From assembly GCF_900115505.1 (NCBI RefSeq), contig NZ_FOWQ01000002.1, positions 449,145-513,144 of the forward strand: a DNA stretch of 64,000 nucleotides, read 5' to 3'. Below are positions 29,478 through 39,375 of the stretch, piece by piece. The notes beneath the pieces were generated by a model, which saw nothing but the letters and a program-made list of their open reading frames with translations, was not told the origin of the DNA and made no database searches. Origin of the DNA: Geodermatophilus dictyosporus (GTDB lineage Bacteria > Actinomycetota > Actinomycetes > Mycobacteriales > Geodermatophilaceae). Within the stretch, counting starts at the first letter, position 1. Each line of letters opens with the position of its first letter. The position numbers and the translations under genes are program-made.

Positions 29478-31030
29478 CAGTGGGCGAAGTGGCGGGTGCC
29501 GGTGAGGTAGAGCGGGACGCCGGCCGCGCGCGCCGCGGCGACGACCTCCTCGTCGCGCACCGACCCGCCCGGCTGCACCACCGCGCGCACCCCGGCGTCG
29601 AGCAGCACCTGCAGGCCGTCGGCGAAGGGGAAGAAGGCGTCGGACGCGGCCACCGACCCCGTGGCCCGCTCCCCCGCCCGGGCGACCGCCAGCCGGGCGG
29701 AGTCCACCCGGTTCACCTGGCCCATGCCGACGCCGACGGTGGCCTTGTCGTGCGCCAGCAGGACGGCGTTGCTCTTCACCGCGCGCACCGAGCGCCAGGC
29801 GAAGACCAGGTCGTCGAGGCCGGCGGCGTCCAGCGGCTCCCCGCAGGCCAGCGTCCAGGTGGTGGGGTCGTCGCCGTCGGCGTCGATGCGGTCGGCGCTC
29901 TGCAGCAGCAGCCCGCCGCTGACCGGCCGCAGCTCGACCGGGGGCCGGCCGGCCTCGGGCAGCCGCAGCAGCCGGATGTTCCTCTTCGCCGTCAGCACCT
30001 CGACGGCGTCCCGGGTGAACGAGGGGGCCACGACCACCTCGGTGAACACCCCGGCCACCTGCTCGGCCATCGCCAGGTCGACCTCGCGGTTGGCCGCGAT
30101 CACCCCGCCGAACGCCGACACCGGGTCGCAGGCGTGCGCCTTGCGGTGGGCCGCGGCGATGTCGGTGCCGACGGCGATCCCGCAGGGGTTGGCGTGCTTG
30201 ATGATCGCCACGCAGGGGTCGGCGTGGTCGTGCGCGGCCCGCCACGCGGCGTCGGTGTCGACGTAGTTGTTGTAGGACATCTGCTTGCCGTGCAGCTGCT
30301 CGGCGTGCGCCAGCCCCGGCTCGCCGCTGCGGTAGAGGGCGGCCCGCTGGTGGGGGTTCTCCCCGTAGCGCAGCACGTCGGCGCGCTCCCAGCTCGCGGC
30401 CACCCACGTGGGGAACCCCGAGTCGTCGTCGGGCGCGACGACGTTGCCCATCCACGAGGCGACGGCGATGTCGTAGGAGGCGGTGTGCCGGAACGCCGCG
30501 GCCGCCAGCGACCGCCGCTGCTGGAGGGTGAAGCCGCCCGCGGCGACCGCGGCCAGCACCTCCCCGTAGCGGGCCGGGTCGACGACGACGGCGACCGACG
30601 GGTGGTTCTTCGCGGCGGCGCGCACCATCGCGGGGCCGCCGATGTCGATCTGCTCGACGCACTCGTCGGGCGACGCGCCCGAGGCCACGGTCTCGGGGAA
30701 CGGGTAGAGGTTGACCACCACGAGGTCGAAGGCGGCGATGCCGAGCTCGTCGAGCTGCCGCACGTGCTCGTCCCTGCGCCGGTCGGCGAGGATGCCGGCG
30801 TGCACCGCGGGGTGCAGCGTCTTGACCCGCCCGTCGAGGCACTCGGGGAAGCCGGTGACCTGCTCGACCGGCGTCACCGGCACGCCGGCGTCGGCGATCC
30901 GGCGGGCGGTGGCGCCGGTGCTGACCAGCTCGACGCCGGCGTCGGCCAGGCCGCGGGCGAGCTCCTCGATGCCGGCCTTGTCGTAGACGCCCAGCAGGGC
31001 ACGGCGCACCGGCGTCCGGGTCTCGGTCAT
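29477..31030 (-). CDS. purH: Bifunctional AICAR formyltransferase / IMP cyclohydrolase
   Basis: This 517-residue protein carries out the last two steps of IMP synthesis. The N-terminal cyclohydrolase (MGS-like) domain has [28 protein letters not shown] and [15 protein letters not shown]. The C-terminal transformylase domain has [39 protein letters not shown] and the late [11 protein letters not shown]. Its ATG overlaps the purN stop by four bases (ATGA), and its stop overlaps the pentapeptide-repeat gene. Length is normal. Confidence 0.96.
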   Translation of the reverse strand: MTETRTPVRRALLGVYDKAGIEELARGLADAGVELVSTGATARRIADAGVPVTPVEQVTGFPECLDGRVKTLHPAVHAGILADRRRDEHVRQLDELGIAAFDLVVVNLYPFPETVASGASPDECVEQIDIGGPAMVRAAAKNHPSVAVVVDPARYGEVLAAVAAGGFTLQQRRSLAAAAFRHTASYDIAVASWMGNVVAPDDDSGFPTWVAASWERADVLRYGENPHQRAALYRSGEPGLAHAEQLHGKQMSYNNYVDTDAAWRAAHDHADPCVAIIKHANPCGIAVGTDIAAAHRKAHACDPVSAFGGVIAANREVDLAMAEQVAGVFTEVVVAPSFTRDAVEVLTAKRNIRLLRLPEAGRPPVELRPVSGGLLLQSADRIDADGDDPTTWTLACGEPLDAAGLDDLVFAWRSVRAVKSNAVLLAHDKATVGVGMGQVNRVDSARLAVARAGERATGSVAASDAFFPFADGLQVLLDAGVRAVVQPGGSVRDEEVVAAARAAGVPLYLTGTRHFAH

Positions 31031-31635
31031 CGGGGGCTCTCCTCCGTCGTCCCGGTGACGAGTCGCGCCACCGTCTCCACCAGGAGCGTGCGCTCCACGG
31101 CCTTGATCCGTTCGTGCAGGCGCTCCTCGTCGTCGCCGGGGAGCACCGCGACCTCGCGCCGGGCCAGCACCGGCCCGGTGTCCACGCCGGCGTCGACCAG
31201 GTGCACGGTGCTGCCGGTGACCGCGACCCCGGCGGCGAGCGCGTCGCGGACGGCGTGCGCGCCCGGGAAGGCCGGCAGCAGCGCCGGATGGGTGTTGACC
31301 AGGCGGCCCTCGTAGCGGGCCAGCACGGCCGGCCCCACGATCTTCATGAAACCGGCCGAGACCACCCAGTCCGGCTCGTGCGCGGCGATCGCGCCGGCCA
31401 GCGCGGCGTCCCAGGCGGCCCGGTCGGGGAAGTCGCGCAGGGCGACGGTGAAGGTCGGCAGGCCGCGGCGGCGGGCGTGCGCGAGACCGGGGGCGTCGCG
31501 GTCGGCTCCGACGGCGACCACCTCGGCCGGGTAGCCGGGGTCCTCGGCGGCCTCGAGCAGCGCGGCGCACAGCGACCCGGTGCCCGAGAGCAGGACGACG
31601 ACGCGTGCCCGCGGGGTCGGGGCGGCGGCGGGCAC
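31027..31635 (-). CDS. purN: Phosphoribosylglycinamide formyltransferase
   Basis: This 202-residue enzyme transfers a formyl group from 10-formyl-THF to GAR in purine synthesis. It shows [13 protein letters not shown] (nucleotide loop), [13 protein letters not shown], the active-site [32 protein letters not shown] (catalytic His and Asp). A GTG at 31635 starts the protein. It is the first of the purN-purH-pentapeptide unit and follows the DUF6350 gene 31 bases downstream of that stop. Confidence 0.95.
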   Translation of the reverse strand: MPAAAPTPRARVVVLLSGTGSLCAALLEAAEDPGYPAEVVAVGADRDAPGLAHARRRGLPTFTVALRDFPDRAAWDAALAGAIAAHEPDWVVSAGFMKIVGPAVLARYEGRLVNTHPALLPAFPGAHAVRDALAAGVAVTGSTVHLVDAGVDTGPVLARREVAVLPGDDEERLHERIKAVERTLLVETVARLVTGTTEESPR

Positions 31636-31666
31636 GACCGCGACCCTAGACGGGACGGCGGCCGGC

Positions 31667-32860
31667 TCAGCCGAGGGACCGCCAGCGGGTGACGGCGGCG
31701 GCGACCGCGGCGGCGATGCCGGCCTGGGCGCCGATCGACAGCGCCGTGGCGACCGGCGGCGCGCCGACGCCGGCGAGGGCGCCGTCGCCGAGCGACCCGC
31801 CGGCCACGGCGACGAGCACGCCCGAGGCGAGCCCCAGCAGCACCCCGGTGAGCAGCCCCCAGAGGCCGGCGACCACCGAGCCGGCGTCGTCGGCGAGGCG
31901 GCGGCCCAGCGCGGTGCCGGCGACGAGGCCCCCCAGCGCCGGGACGACCTGCGAGACGAAGGCCAGGAGGGGCACGGCCTGGGTGTCGGGCAGGGCGGCC
32001 AGCAGCGGCAGCGCGGGCACCGGGCCGAGGCTCACGCCGTGCACGGAGACGACGGTGGCGGTGCCGAGCGAGAAGCCGGGCCCGGCCGCCACCCCGAGCG
32101 CGGCCGCGGCGGCGTTGGGCAGCAGCAGCGCGCCGAGCGCGAGCAACCCCACCGCGCCGGCGCCCGAGCCACCGAGCGCGCGGGAGACGGCGGCGTACCC
32201 GGCGGCGTCGGCGGCCACCGCGACCGCGACGACCGCGAGCCCGAGGCCGAGGGCGGTCAGCAGGCCCGCGAGCACGGCGGGCGGCACGGCACGGGCCGGG
32301 CCGGGCAGCCGGCCGCCCCCGGCGGCGGGCAGGTCGCTCTCGCGGAGCGCCCCCCAGCCCGCGGCGACGGCGGCCAGCGCCGCCGGCCCGGCGGCGCAGC
32401 GCAGCAGGTCGGTGCGCGCGCCCGGACCGTCCACCACCAGCGCGAGCAGCACGCAGAGCAGCACGTGGACGGCGACGACGGCCGCCACGACGCCGGCGAC
32501 CGCGCGGGCGTCCTCGGGCTCGACCACGCGCGTCACCCCCCGCGCGGCCTGCGAGAGCCCCCCCGCGACGGCGAGGGTGAGCAGCAGGGGCGCGAGCACC
32601 AGCGGCCCCGACGACAGCTGCAGCCCGCCGAACTGGGCGAGCAGCCACAGTTGCCCGGCCACCCGCGCCGACCCGCCGACCGGCAGGCCGCCGGAGGGGT
32701 CGAGGGTCTGCACCACGACGACGGCCAGGCCCAGGCCGACGAGGCCCAGCACGCTGACCGCGACGGTGGCGGCAGCCGCGAGCGCGACGGGGTACCAGGG
32801 CCGGCGGGCGTCGGGGTCGGTCTGCCCGGGCAGGGGCAGACGCGCCAGCAGGGAGACCAC
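31667..32860 (-). CDS. Polytopic membrane protein, DUF6350 family
   Basis: This 397-residue protein has about ten or eleven hydrophobic segments, almost all Ala, Leu, Val and Gly, and few charged residues. Its position between the DUF5336 gene and purN matches Rv0955 of M. tuberculosis and the cell-division membrane proteins annotated there as DUF6350. Function is not established. The GTG at 32860 (VVSLLARLPLPGQTDPDARR) is the start; the longer open frame adds a poor N-terminus. The next gene upstream ends 122 bases away. Confidence 0.8.
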   Translation of the reverse strand: MVSLLARLPLPGQTDPDARRPWYPVALAAAATVAVSVLGLVGLGLAVVVVQTLDPSGGLPVGGSARVAGQLWLLAQFGGLQLSSGPLVLAPLLLTLAVAGGLSQAARGVTRVVEPEDARAVAGVVAAVVAVHVLLCVLLALVVDGPGARTDLLRCAAGPAALAAVAAGWGALRESDLPAAGGGRLPGPARAVPPAVLAGLLTALGLGLAVVAVAVAADAAGYAAVSRALGGSGAGAVGLLALGALLLPNAAAAALGVAAGPGFSLGTATVVSVHGVSLGPVPALPLLAALPDTQAVPLLAFVSQVVPALGGLVAGTALGRRLADDAGSVVAGLWGLLTGVLLGLASGVLVAVAGGSLGDGALAGVGAPPVATALSIGAQAGIAAAVAAAVTRWRSLG

Positions 32861-32982
32861 GCCCCCACTCTCGCAAGCCCCGCGACCGGATGGGCGTCGC
32901 ACGCGCCGGGCGGCCTCCGGCCCCGGACGCCGACGAGGGCCGGCGGCGGGTGCCGCCGGCCCTCGTCGGGGCCGTCGTCAGC

Positions 32983-34089
32983 TCAGGACGAGCCCTGACC
33001 CGAGGCGCTGGAGCCGCCGGGCCGGTCGGGTCGCTCCGCACCCGGGTCGGTGGCCGGCGGCGAGGGGTGGGGCTGCCCGTACTGCGGCTGCCCGTGGGGA
33101 GCCTGGCCGTACTGCGGCTGCCCGTACTGCTGGCCGTAGCCGTGCTGCCAGTAGGGAGGCTGGCCGTCCTGCGGCTGCCCGTAGCCGGGCTGGCCGTACG
33201 GCTGCTGCGCGTAGCCCGGCTGGCCGTACGGCTGCTGCGCGTACGGCGAGCCGTAGCCGGGCTGGCCGTACGGCTGCTGAGCCCAGGGCTGACCCGGGGT
33301 GCGGCCGGACCCGGTCGACTGCCCGACCCCGGGGTGGCCCGACGGGCCGAACTCCGGTGCCCGCCGGCCGGCCCACTGCGCCGCAGCGGCCGGACCGCCG
33401 GGCAGGGTGGGACGGTCGCGCAGCTCGGGCAGCAGCCGCAGCACCGCGAACACCGTGACGGCGGCGGCGACCAGCAGCGCGAGCGACCCGACGAGGGAGA
33501 ACCCGAGCTCGAGCGCCTGGAACCAGGCGACGAGCGTGAGCAGCGTGGCCAGGCCGGCGAGACCGACGGTGACCCAGCTGCGCGGGAAGCCCAGCCGCAG
33601 GTCGACGACGGCCGGCAGCAGCGCCCACACCGCGGCGAGCAGCAGGAGCACGAAGCTGGAGGGCACCAGGCCGCTGACGTCGAAGCCGGTGAAGCTGTAG
33701 CTCACCGCCGGCACGTCGAAGCCCGGGATGCCGAAGTCGTCGCTGGAGTAGGTGACCCACGGCAGCAGCGCCAGCACCAGGTAGAGCAGGGCCCCCCCGG
33801 CGACGACGAGGTCGGCGACCCCCAGCCGCTCGAGGTCGACGCCGGCGCCGGCCGGGCGTCCCGGGCCGGGGCCGGACGGTGGCGGCTGGCCGTGGGGGAC
33901 GCCGTACGGCTGCTGACCCCAGCCCAGTGCCGGCGCCTGCTCCTCGTGGTGCGGCTGCTGGTCCTGGGCGGGCTGACCCGGCTGCGGCTGGCCGTAGGGG
34001 GAGGCGGGAGGCTGCCCGTATCCCGGCTGGCCGCCCGGTCCCGGCTGCCCGGGAGTCCCGGGCTGCTCGGGCGGCTGGCTGGACGTCAT
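32983..34089 (-). CDS. DUF5336 (34-kDa antigen-like) membrane protein with Pro/Gln/Gly/Tyr tails
   Basis: This 368-residue protein has hydrophilic ends and a membrane core. Residues 1-90 are rich in Pro, Gln, Gly and Tyr. About four transmembrane segments follow ([76 protein letters not shown]). The C-terminal 130 residues repeat units such as [10 protein letters not shown]. The core and its location after sucCD match Rv0954, the 34-kDa antigenic protein family (DUF5336). The ATG at 34089 gives [11 protein letters not shown]. Function unknown; membrane and division-site association is only inferred from relatives. Confidence 0.8.
   Translation of the reverse strand: MTSSQPPEQPGTPGQPGPGGQPGYGQPPASPYGQPQPGQPAQDQQPHHEEQAPALGWGQQPYGVPHGQPPPSGPGPGRPAGAGVDLERLGVADLVVAGGALLYLVLALLPWVTYSSDDFGIPGFDVPAVSYSFTGFDVSGLVPSSFVLLLLAAVWALLPAVVDLRLGFPRSWVTVGLAGLATLLTLVAWFQALELGFSLVGSLALLVAAAVTVFAVLRLLPELRDRPTLPGGPAAAAQWAGRRAPEFGPSGHPGVGQSTGSGRTPGQPWAQQPYGQPGYGSPYAQQPYGQPGYAQQPYGQPGYGQPQDGQPPYWQHGYGQQYGQPQYGQAPHGQPQYGQPHPSPPATDPGAERPDRPGGSSASGQGSS
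33115..33285 (-). repeat. Tandem repeats encoding QPYGQPGY units
   Basis: Repeats of about 30 bp (for example ctggccgtacggctgctgcg on the plus strand) recur at least three times between about 33187 and 33278, with looser copies towards 33115. They encode Gln-Pro-Tyr-Gly repeats in the tail of the DUF5336 protein. All units keep the frame. Confidence 0.75.
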
Positions 34090-34221
34090 GCGTGGACCAC
34101 CTCTCGTCACATCGGTACGGCGCGACGCGGATGCTCCTGCCCCGGGGGACCGGCAGCAACCACGCCCCGCAGCGTCCTCCCCGGCGCGGGCGGGATCGGG
34201 ACCGGCCCGTGACCGGACCCC

Positions 34222-34420
34222 TCACCCGTCGCGCACGACGGCGACCGCGTCCACCTCGACGAGCTGGTCGGGCTACCCCAGGACGGCCACCCCGAGCAGC
34301 GTGCTCGGCGGGTCGTGGTCGCCGAGCCCGGCCGCGCCGTCGGCGTCCAGCGGGCAGGCGCCCGCGGTGAGCACCAGCCGCGTGCCGGGCTCGACCACCG
34401 CCGCGCCCCCGTCACTGCTC
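34222..34420 (-). pseudogene. Remnant of a RidA (YjgF/YER057c) family gene
   Basis: The minus strand reads GTRLVLTAGACPLDADGAA, then a jump to STLLGVAVLG, a TAG stop, and PDQLVEVDAVAVVRDG with a proper TGA at 34222. These are the start and end of a RidA-type protein. The middle (about 60 residues) is deleted, and the conserved Tyr of the LGYPDQLVE motif has become a stop (TAC to TAG). No start codon is evident. This shows real decay and not a sequencing indel. The rest of the 396-base gap (34090-34221) before the DUF5336 gene holds no gene that I can see. Confidence 0.75.
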
Positions 34421-34423
34421 AGG

Positions 34424-34481
34424 TGGCCCCCTGCAGGGCCCCACCGCGAGCCTGCGAGTGGTGGGGCCCTGCAGGGGTCCT
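34424..34481 (-). repeat. Dispersed 3'-UTR palindrome, copy 1 (after sucD)
   Basis: A perfect 17-bp stem (34428-34444 with 34461-34477) encloses the loop cgcgagcctgcgagtg. It ends five bases before the sucD stop codon. The same loop (gcgag, three bases, gcgag) and flanks recur at 49979, 56655 and, more diverged, 58450. It probably terminates sucD transcription. Confidence 0.8.
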
Positions 34482-34485
34482 CGAA

Positions 34486-35364
34486 TCAGGCGCCGACGAG
34501 CTCCCGCATGAGGCGGGCGGTCTCCGACGGGGTCTTGCCCACGCGGACGCCGGCGGCCTCGAGGGCCTCCTTCTTGGCCTGCGCGGTGCCGGCCGAGCCG
34601 GACACGATCGCGCCGGCGTGACCCATCGTCTTGCCCTCGGGCGCGGTGAAACCGGCGACGTAGCCGACGACCGGCTTGGTGACGTTGGCCTTGATGAAGT
34701 CGGCGGCCCGCTCCTCGGCGTCGCCGCCGATCTCGCCGATCATCACGATGGCCTCGGTCTCCGGGTCCTCCTGGAAGGCCTGCAGCGCGTCGATGTGCGT
34801 GGTGCCGATGACCGGGTCGCCGCCGATGCCGATCGCGGTGGAGAAACCGATGTCCCGGAGCTCGTACATCATCTGGTACGTCAGCGTCCCGGACTTGCTG
34901 ACCAGGCCGATCCTGCCCTGCTGGGTGATGTTCGCCGGGATGATGCCGGCGTTGGAGCGGCCGGGGCTGATCAGGCCGGGGCAGTTCGGGCCGATGATCC
35001 GGGTGGCACCGCCCTGGGCGTGCGCCCAGAAGTAGGTCGAGTCGTGCACCGGGATGCCCTCGGTGATGACGACGGCCAGCCCGATCTGGGCGTCGACGGC
35101 CTCGATGACCGCACCCCTGGCGCCGGCCGGCGGCACGAAGATGACGCTGACGTCGGCGCCGGTCTCCTGCATGGCCTCGGACACGCTGCCGAACACCGGG
35201 ACGCCGGCGCCCTCGAAGTCGACGCTCGAGCCCGCCTTCTTCGGGTTGACGCCGCCGACGATGGCCGTGCCGGAGGTGAGCATGCGCTGGGTGTGCTTGC
35301 GCCCCTCCGAGCCGGTCATGCCCTGGACGATGACCTTGCTGTTCTCGTTGAGGAAGATCGACAT
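34486..35364 (-). CDS. sucD: Succinate-CoA ligase, alpha subunit
   Basis: This 292-residue subunit binds CoA and carries the phosphohistidine of succinyl-CoA synthetase in the TCA cycle. It starts with [21 protein letters not shown], and has [43 protein letters not shown] and the active-site histidine in [16 protein letters not shown]. The ATG at 35364 gives the standard start. It lies 35 bases after sucC and is followed by a conserved palindrome. Confidence 0.96.
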   Translation of the reverse strand: MSIFLNENSKVIVQGMTGSEGRKHTQRMLTSGTAIVGGVNPKKAGSSVDFEGAGVPVFGSVSEAMQETGADVSVIFVPPAGARGAVIEAVDAQIGLAVVITEGIPVHDSTYFWAHAQGGATRIIGPNCPGLISPGRSNAGIIPANITQQGRIGLVSKSGTLTYQMMYELRDIGFSTAIGIGGDPVIGTTHIDALQAFQEDPETEAIVMIGEIGGDAEERAADFIKANVTKPVVGYVAGFTAPEGKTMGHAGAIVSGSAGTAQAKKEALEAAGVRVGKTPSETARLMRELVGA

Positions 35365-35399
35365 CTCTTGAGATCCTGTCTGGAGGTGGCGGGCGGCGG

Positions 35400-36560
35400 T
35401 CAGGCAGCGAGCTCGGCGGCCCGGCGCGCGGCGCCGTCCATCGTGTCGACCACGGTCACCAGCGGGTGGTTCGCCTCGGCGAGGATGCGGCGCCCCTCCT
35501 CGACGTTGTTGCCGTCGAGCCGGACCACCAGCGGCTTGGTGGCCTCGTCGCCGAGGATGTCGAGGGCGGAGACGATGCCGTTCGCGACGGCGTCGCAGGC
35601 GGTGATGCCGCCGAAGACGTTGACGAAGACGCTCTTCACGGCCGGGTCGGAGAGGATGATCTCCAGGCCGTTGGCCATGACCTCGGCCGACGCGCCGCCA
35701 CCGATGTCGAGGAAGTTGGCCGGCTTCACGCCGCCGAACTCCTCCCCGGCGTAGGCGACGACGTCCAGCGTGCTCATCACCAGGCCGGCGCCGTTGCCGA
35801 TGATGCCGACCTCGCCCTCGAGCTTGACGTAGTTGAGGTCCTTCTCCTTGGCCCGCGCCTCGAGCGGGTCGGCGGAGGCGGAGTCCTCGAGCGCCGCGTG
35901 GCTCTCGTGCCGGAAGGCGGCGTTCTCGTCGAGGGTCACCTTGGCGTCGAGCGCGAGCACGGTGCCGTCGGGCGCCTTGGCCAGCGGGTTGACCTCGACC
36001 AGGGTGGCGTCCTCCTTGGCGAAGACGTCCCACAGCTGCACGGCGATGGCGATCACCTGGTCGCGCACCTCGGGGGCGAACCCGGCGGCGTCGACGATCT
36101 CCGCGGCCTTGGCGGTGTCGACGCCGACCGTGGCGTCGACCGGGATGCGGGCGAGCGCCTCGGGACGCTCGACGGCGAGCTGCTCGATCTCCATACCGCC
36201 CTCCACGCTGGCCATGGCCAGGAAGGTGCGGTTGGCGCGGTCGAGGAGGTAGGAGAAGTAGTACTCCTCGGCGATGTCGCTGGCCTGGGCCACCATGACG
36301 CGGTGGGTGATGTGGCCCTTGATGTCCAGGCCGAGGATGTCCTGGGCCCGGGCACGCGCCTCGTCGGCGTCGTCGGCCAGCTTCACGCCGCCGGCCTTGC
36401 CGCGCCCACCGGTCTTCACCTGCGCCTTGACGACGACGCGCGAGCCGATCTCCCGCGCGATCGCCTCGGCCTGGTCGGGTGTCTCGGCCACGCCGCCGGG
36501 CAGCACGGGCACGCCGTGCGAGGCCAGCAGGTCACGCGCCTGGTACTCGAAGAGATCCAC
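35400..36560 (-). CDS. sucC: Succinate-CoA ligase, beta subunit
   Basis: This 386-residue ATP-grasp subunit binds nucleotide and succinate. It opens with [21 protein letters not shown] and has [51 protein letters not shown] and the [14 protein letters not shown] loop. The start is a GTG at 36560. It is the first gene of sucC-sucD and lies just downstream of the small sensor-like gene at 36624-37016. Confidence 0.96.
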   Translation of the reverse strand: MDLFEYQARDLLASHGVPVLPGGVAETPDQAEAIAREIGSRVVVKAQVKTGGRGKAGGVKLADDADEARARAQDILGLDIKGHITHRVMVAQASDIAEEYYFSYLLDRANRTFLAMASVEGGMEIEQLAVERPEALARIPVDATVGVDTAKAAEIVDAAGFAPEVRDQVIAIAVQLWDVFAKEDATLVEVNPLAKAPDGTVLALDAKVTLDENAAFRHESHAALEDSASADPLEARAKEKDLNYVKLEGEVGIIGNGAGLVMSTLDVVAYAGEEFGGVKPANFLDIGGGASAEVMANGLEIILSDPAVKSVFVNVFGGITACDAVANGIVSALDILGDEATKPLVVRLDGNNVEEGRRILAEANHPLVTVVDTMDGAARRAAELAA

Positions 36561-36623
36561 GAACGAGCACCGTAGCTCCCGCGTTGCGGGCCCGCGTCAC
36601 CGGCGTGAGACGTGCGAGCAGGG

Positions 36624-37016
36624 TCACAGCGCCGCGTCCGAGGCGGATCCGGAACACCCCTGGTCACGGTGCAGCGCGGCGACGACGTCCTCGGGCGGGG
36701 TGCCGTCGGGGAAGGCCCGGACGCCGTCCGGGACACCGTCGCCGTCGCCCAGGACGAAGGGGGTGACGTCGTCGGCACCGGCCGCGGCCAGCCGCTCGAG
36801 CACCCCCGCGAGCAGCTCCGGCGGCGCGCCGGCCAGCCCGACGGCGTCGGCGTCCTCCTGGACGACGGTGGCGGCCAGCCGGCCGGCCGAGGCCGGGACG
36901 CCGGTGAGCACCACCTCGGCGCCGGCGTCGCGCAGCGCGCGGGCCAGCGCCACGGCGCGCGGGTCGTCGGCTCCCCCGGGCCCGGCGACGACGACGCGCA
37001 GCCGCTCGGTGCTCAC
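36624..37016 (-). CDS. Small protein resembling a cobalamin-binding (mutase C-terminal) domain
   Basis: This 130-residue protein looks like a free-standing flavodoxin-like domain of the B12-binding type found at the end of methylmalonyl-CoA mutase: RVVVAGPGGADDPRAVALAR, GAEVVLTGVPASAGRLAATV, DADAVGLAGAPPELL, DDVTPFVLGDGDGVPDGVRAF. The DxHxxG cobalamin-ligand motif is missing (the position reads GPGGADD), so B12 binding is doubtful. The GTG start overlaps the next gene's stop by four bases. Other members sit near sucCD in relatives; role unknown. Confidence 0.65.
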   Translation of the reverse strand: MSTERLRVVVAGPGGADDPRAVALARALRDAGAEVVLTGVPASAGRLAATVVQEDADAVGLAGAPPELLAGVLERLAAAGADDVTPFVLGDGDGVPDGVRAFPDGTPPEDVVAALHRDQGCSGSASDAAL

Positions 37017-38095
37017 CCGCCGGCCGTCCGCCCGACCCGCCAGGCGAGCACGGTGAGCAGCGCGTAGGCCAGGCCCGCGACCAGCAGGCCGGCACCGGGC
37101 ACGGTCCACTCGAGGTCCGGGGAGGCCACCGCGTCGCGCAGGCCGGTCAGCCCGGCGGCGAGCACGGTCACGGTGAGGGCCAGCAGCCCGCCGACGGCCG
37201 CCAGCCGCGGCCGGAGCGAGGGCGCGAGGACGGCGGCCAGCAGCACCGCGCCGGCCAGCAGCAGCCCGCCCAGCAGCGCCAGACCCGGCCGCTCGAGCAG
37301 CGCCTGCGGGCCCTGCTGCTCGACGACCACCTCCAGGCCGGTGGCCGGGTCGTCGACCAGCCGGTCGGGGACGTCGGCGGCCGGCAGCGCCAGGCACAGC
37401 ACGGTCAGCACGCCCAGCAGCACCGCGGCACCGGCCAGCCCGGGCCGGGCCGGGTCGAGGGCGCCGCGGTCCTCCATGCGCGTGCGGCTCCACACCAGGA
37501 CGGCGCACCCGCCGGCGAGGACGGCCAGGCCCAGCGCGGCGACCTGCAGCAGCCAGCCGGGGCCGGTCTCGACCGAGCTGGTGAGCACCCGCTCGCCGGC
37601 CAGCACCTCGATGCCGGGGCGCACCGTCGAGGAGCTGCCCCGGTAGAGCTCGATGAGCAGCCCGCCGACCGCGAGCGCCCCGCCCACCGCGGCGGCGGCC
37701 AGGCCGAAGCGCGGGACGCGGCCGGCCGCCAGCCCGGCACCGACCGCGACGGAGACCAGCGGGACGAGCAGCCCGGCCAGCACGGCGCCCGGGCCCCCGC
37801 CCAGGGTCAGCTCCTCGCCGCCGACGACCAGGTAGCGGGGGAAGAGCGCGGCCGCGCCGGCCAGCCCGGCCAGGACGAGGAGGACACCGGCGACCCGGGC
37901 CCCCGTGGGGACGTCGCCGACGAGCAGTCCGTCCGCAGCAGCACGGGGACGGTCGACCGTCGTGGTGCGGCCACCGGACGTCGTCCCTCGCCGGTCGGGC
38001 GCGGGGCGACGGGCCCGCGCGGCCGCCGGGCCGGTGCGCCGGGCGGTGCCGCCCCGGGTGCGGTCGTCGCGGACTGAGCGGTCCCGGCCGGCCAC
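37013..38095 (-). CDS. Polytopic membrane protein of unknown function
   Basis: I do not recognise a family. The 360-residue protein has an Arg-rich N-terminus of about 55 residues and then about eight hydrophobic segments. The GTG at 38095 follows GAAGGGGGACCC, a strong ribosome site, so I prefer it to the upstream ATG at 38176. It is co-translated with the following 130-residue gene by a four-base overlap. A loop near residue 165 (YRGSSSTVRPGIEVLAGERV) faces out of the membrane between segments. Confidence 0.75.
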   Translation of the reverse strand: MAGRDRSVRDDRTRGGTARRTGPAAARARRPAPDRRGTTSGGRTTTVDRPRAAADGLLVGDVPTGARVAGVLLVLAGLAGAAALFPRYLVVGGEELTLGGGPGAVLAGLLVPLVSVAVGAGLAAGRVPRFGLAAAAVGGALAVGGLLIELYRGSSSTVRPGIEVLAGERVLTSSVETGPGWLLQVAALGLAVLAGGCAVLVWSRTRMEDRGALDPARPGLAGAAVLLGVLTVLCLALPAADVPDRLVDDPATGLEVVVEQQGPQALLERPGLALLGGLLLAGAVLLAAVLAPSLRPRLAAVGGLLALTVTVLAAGLTGLRDAVASPDLEWTVPGAGLLVAGLAYALLTVLAWRVGRTAGG

Positions 38096-38125
38096 GGGTC
38101 CCCCTTCGTCGAGAAGTGTCACGAA

Positions 38126-38151
38126 CCGGACTCGATGTCGTCGAGATCCGG
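38126..38151. promoter_or_regulatory. Imperfect palindrome in a divergent promoter region
   Basis: ccggactcga and tcgagatccgg face each other across five bases. It lies 31 bases upstream of the membrane-protein start at 38095 and 137 bases before the lipase start at 38288. It is a possible operator shared by the two divergent genes. No known consensus is recognised. Confidence 0.3.
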
Positions 38152-38287
38152 TGCCGTCTCGTGTGACCGTCGCCACACCTGGGCATTACCGTCCTGTGAA
38201 CGGAGCACGACAGCGGTGCTCCGGTCGCCGACGGGCTCTCGGCTCCCGGGACCACGACGGCGGCCCGTGAACGGGGAGGACCAGCTC

Positions 38288-39184
38288 ATGCGAGCGACCG
38301 AAGAAGCCGGGCGCCGTCCAGAGTCGCACACCGAGGAGCTCCTCCCGGGAGCGCCACGGGACCTCCTGCGGGCGCTCGCCTCCCCCTCCGGTGTCGCCGG
38401 CGGCCTGGCCGAGCTGGCCTGGGTCGGCGCCCACGCACTGCTCTACCCGCTGGGCGCGCGCACCGAGGTGCTGCGGCTGGACCCCCGCGTGCGGCCCGGT
38501 GAGCAGCCCCCCGCCGTCCGCGCGCTGTTCGCCGCCGACCCGCTCGCCGCCCGCATCCCCGTGCTGCTGGTGCACGGGCTGGTCGACAACCGCTCGATCT
38601 TCACCCTCATGCGCCGCGGCCTGCGCCGGCGCGGCTTCGCCCAGGTGTGCACCTGGAACTACAGCCCCTTCCTCGGCGACGTCGCCGCGGGCGCCCGCGA
38701 CCTCGGCGCGCACATCGAGCGGATCTGCGCGCAGACCGGACACGACCAGGTGCACGTCGTCGGGCACAGCCTGGGCGGGCTCATCGCCCGCTACCACGTC
38801 CAGCGGCAGGGCGGCGCCGAGCGCGTGCGGTCGCTGGTGACCCTGGGGACGCCGCACGGCGGTTCGGTGCTGGCCCACCTGCTGCCCACCCCGATGATCC
38901 GCCAGCTGCGGCCGGGGTCGGCGGTGCTGCAGGAGCTCGCCCTGCCCGCGCCCGGCTGGTCCACGCCGGTGACCGCTGTCTACAGCGACCTCGACCAGGT
39001 CGTCGTCCCCTCCCGCGCGGGACGCTGCGACCACCCCGACCTCGGGGCGCGCAACGTGCTCGTCCGCGGCGTCGGGCACATGACGCTGCCGTTCCACCGG
39101 GGCGTCGTCGACGAGGTCGCCGCCACCCTCGCCGGGCTGCGCACCGCCACGCCCGTCCGGCCGGCCCCGGCCGCGGTCGCCTGA
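38288..39184 (+). CDS. Alpha/beta-hydrolase, lipase-like
   Basis: This 298-residue hydrolase has IPVLLVHGLVDN (oxyanion loop), the nucleophile elbow GHSLGG (serine near residue 163), VTLGTPHGGSVLAHL, a catalytic Asp in VYSDLDQVV and a His in GVGHMTLPFH. It resembles actinobacterial triacylglycerol lipases (class EstA/LipA). No signal peptide is evident, so a cytosolic or peripherally attached enzyme is likely. ATG 38288 follows GGGAGGACC with good spacing. Confidence 0.85.
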   Translation: MRATEEAGRRPESHTEELLPGAPRDLLRALASPSGVAGGLAELAWVGAHALLYPLGARTEVLRLDPRVRPGEQPPAVRALFAADPLAARIPVLLVHGLVDNRSIFTLMRRGLRRRGFAQVCTWNYSPFLGDVAAGARDLGAHIERICAQTGHDQVHVVGHSLGGLIARYHVQRQGGAERVRSLVTLGTPHGGSVLAHLLPTPMIRQLRPGSAVLQELALPAPGWSTPVTAVYSDLDQVVVPSRAGRCDHPDLGARNVLVRGVGHMTLPFHRGVVDEVAATLAGLRTATPVRPAPAAVA

Positions 39185-39200
39185 GGCCTTCCTCACCGAC

Positions 39201-39232
39201 GGCAGACTTGGCGACACGCAGCGTCGCCTGCC
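39201..39232 (+). terminator. Weak terminator-like hairpin after the lipase gene
   Basis: A stem of ggcgac/gtcgcc (39210-39215 with 39223-39228) with outer ggca/tgcc pairs begins 17 bases after the lipase stop. The following 140 bases up to the peptidase gene probably hold its promoter; I found no riboswitch there. Confidence 0.35.
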
Positions 39233-39375
39233 GGGTCCGGACCTGACGCAACGTTACGGTCCGATCACGGCGCCGGTACCCACCGGCGGGCGCCTCCCCG
39301 GCGCCTCCACCGCCGTCGCTCCCCCGACGGGCCGCCCCGCGCGGCTGCCCCGGGAGCGTGGACGAAGGGTGTCCC

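Noticed and set aside
32983-34089. Repeat-rich gene as a possible mobile or phase-variable surface gene
   Set aside because: The gene sits in its normal conserved place after sucCD and the repeats keep the frame; no sign of mobility.
39185-39375. Possible c-di-AMP (ydaO) riboswitch before the M23 peptidase gene
   Set aside because: Such genes are common ydaO targets in actinobacteria, but the conserved core of that RNA is not seen here.
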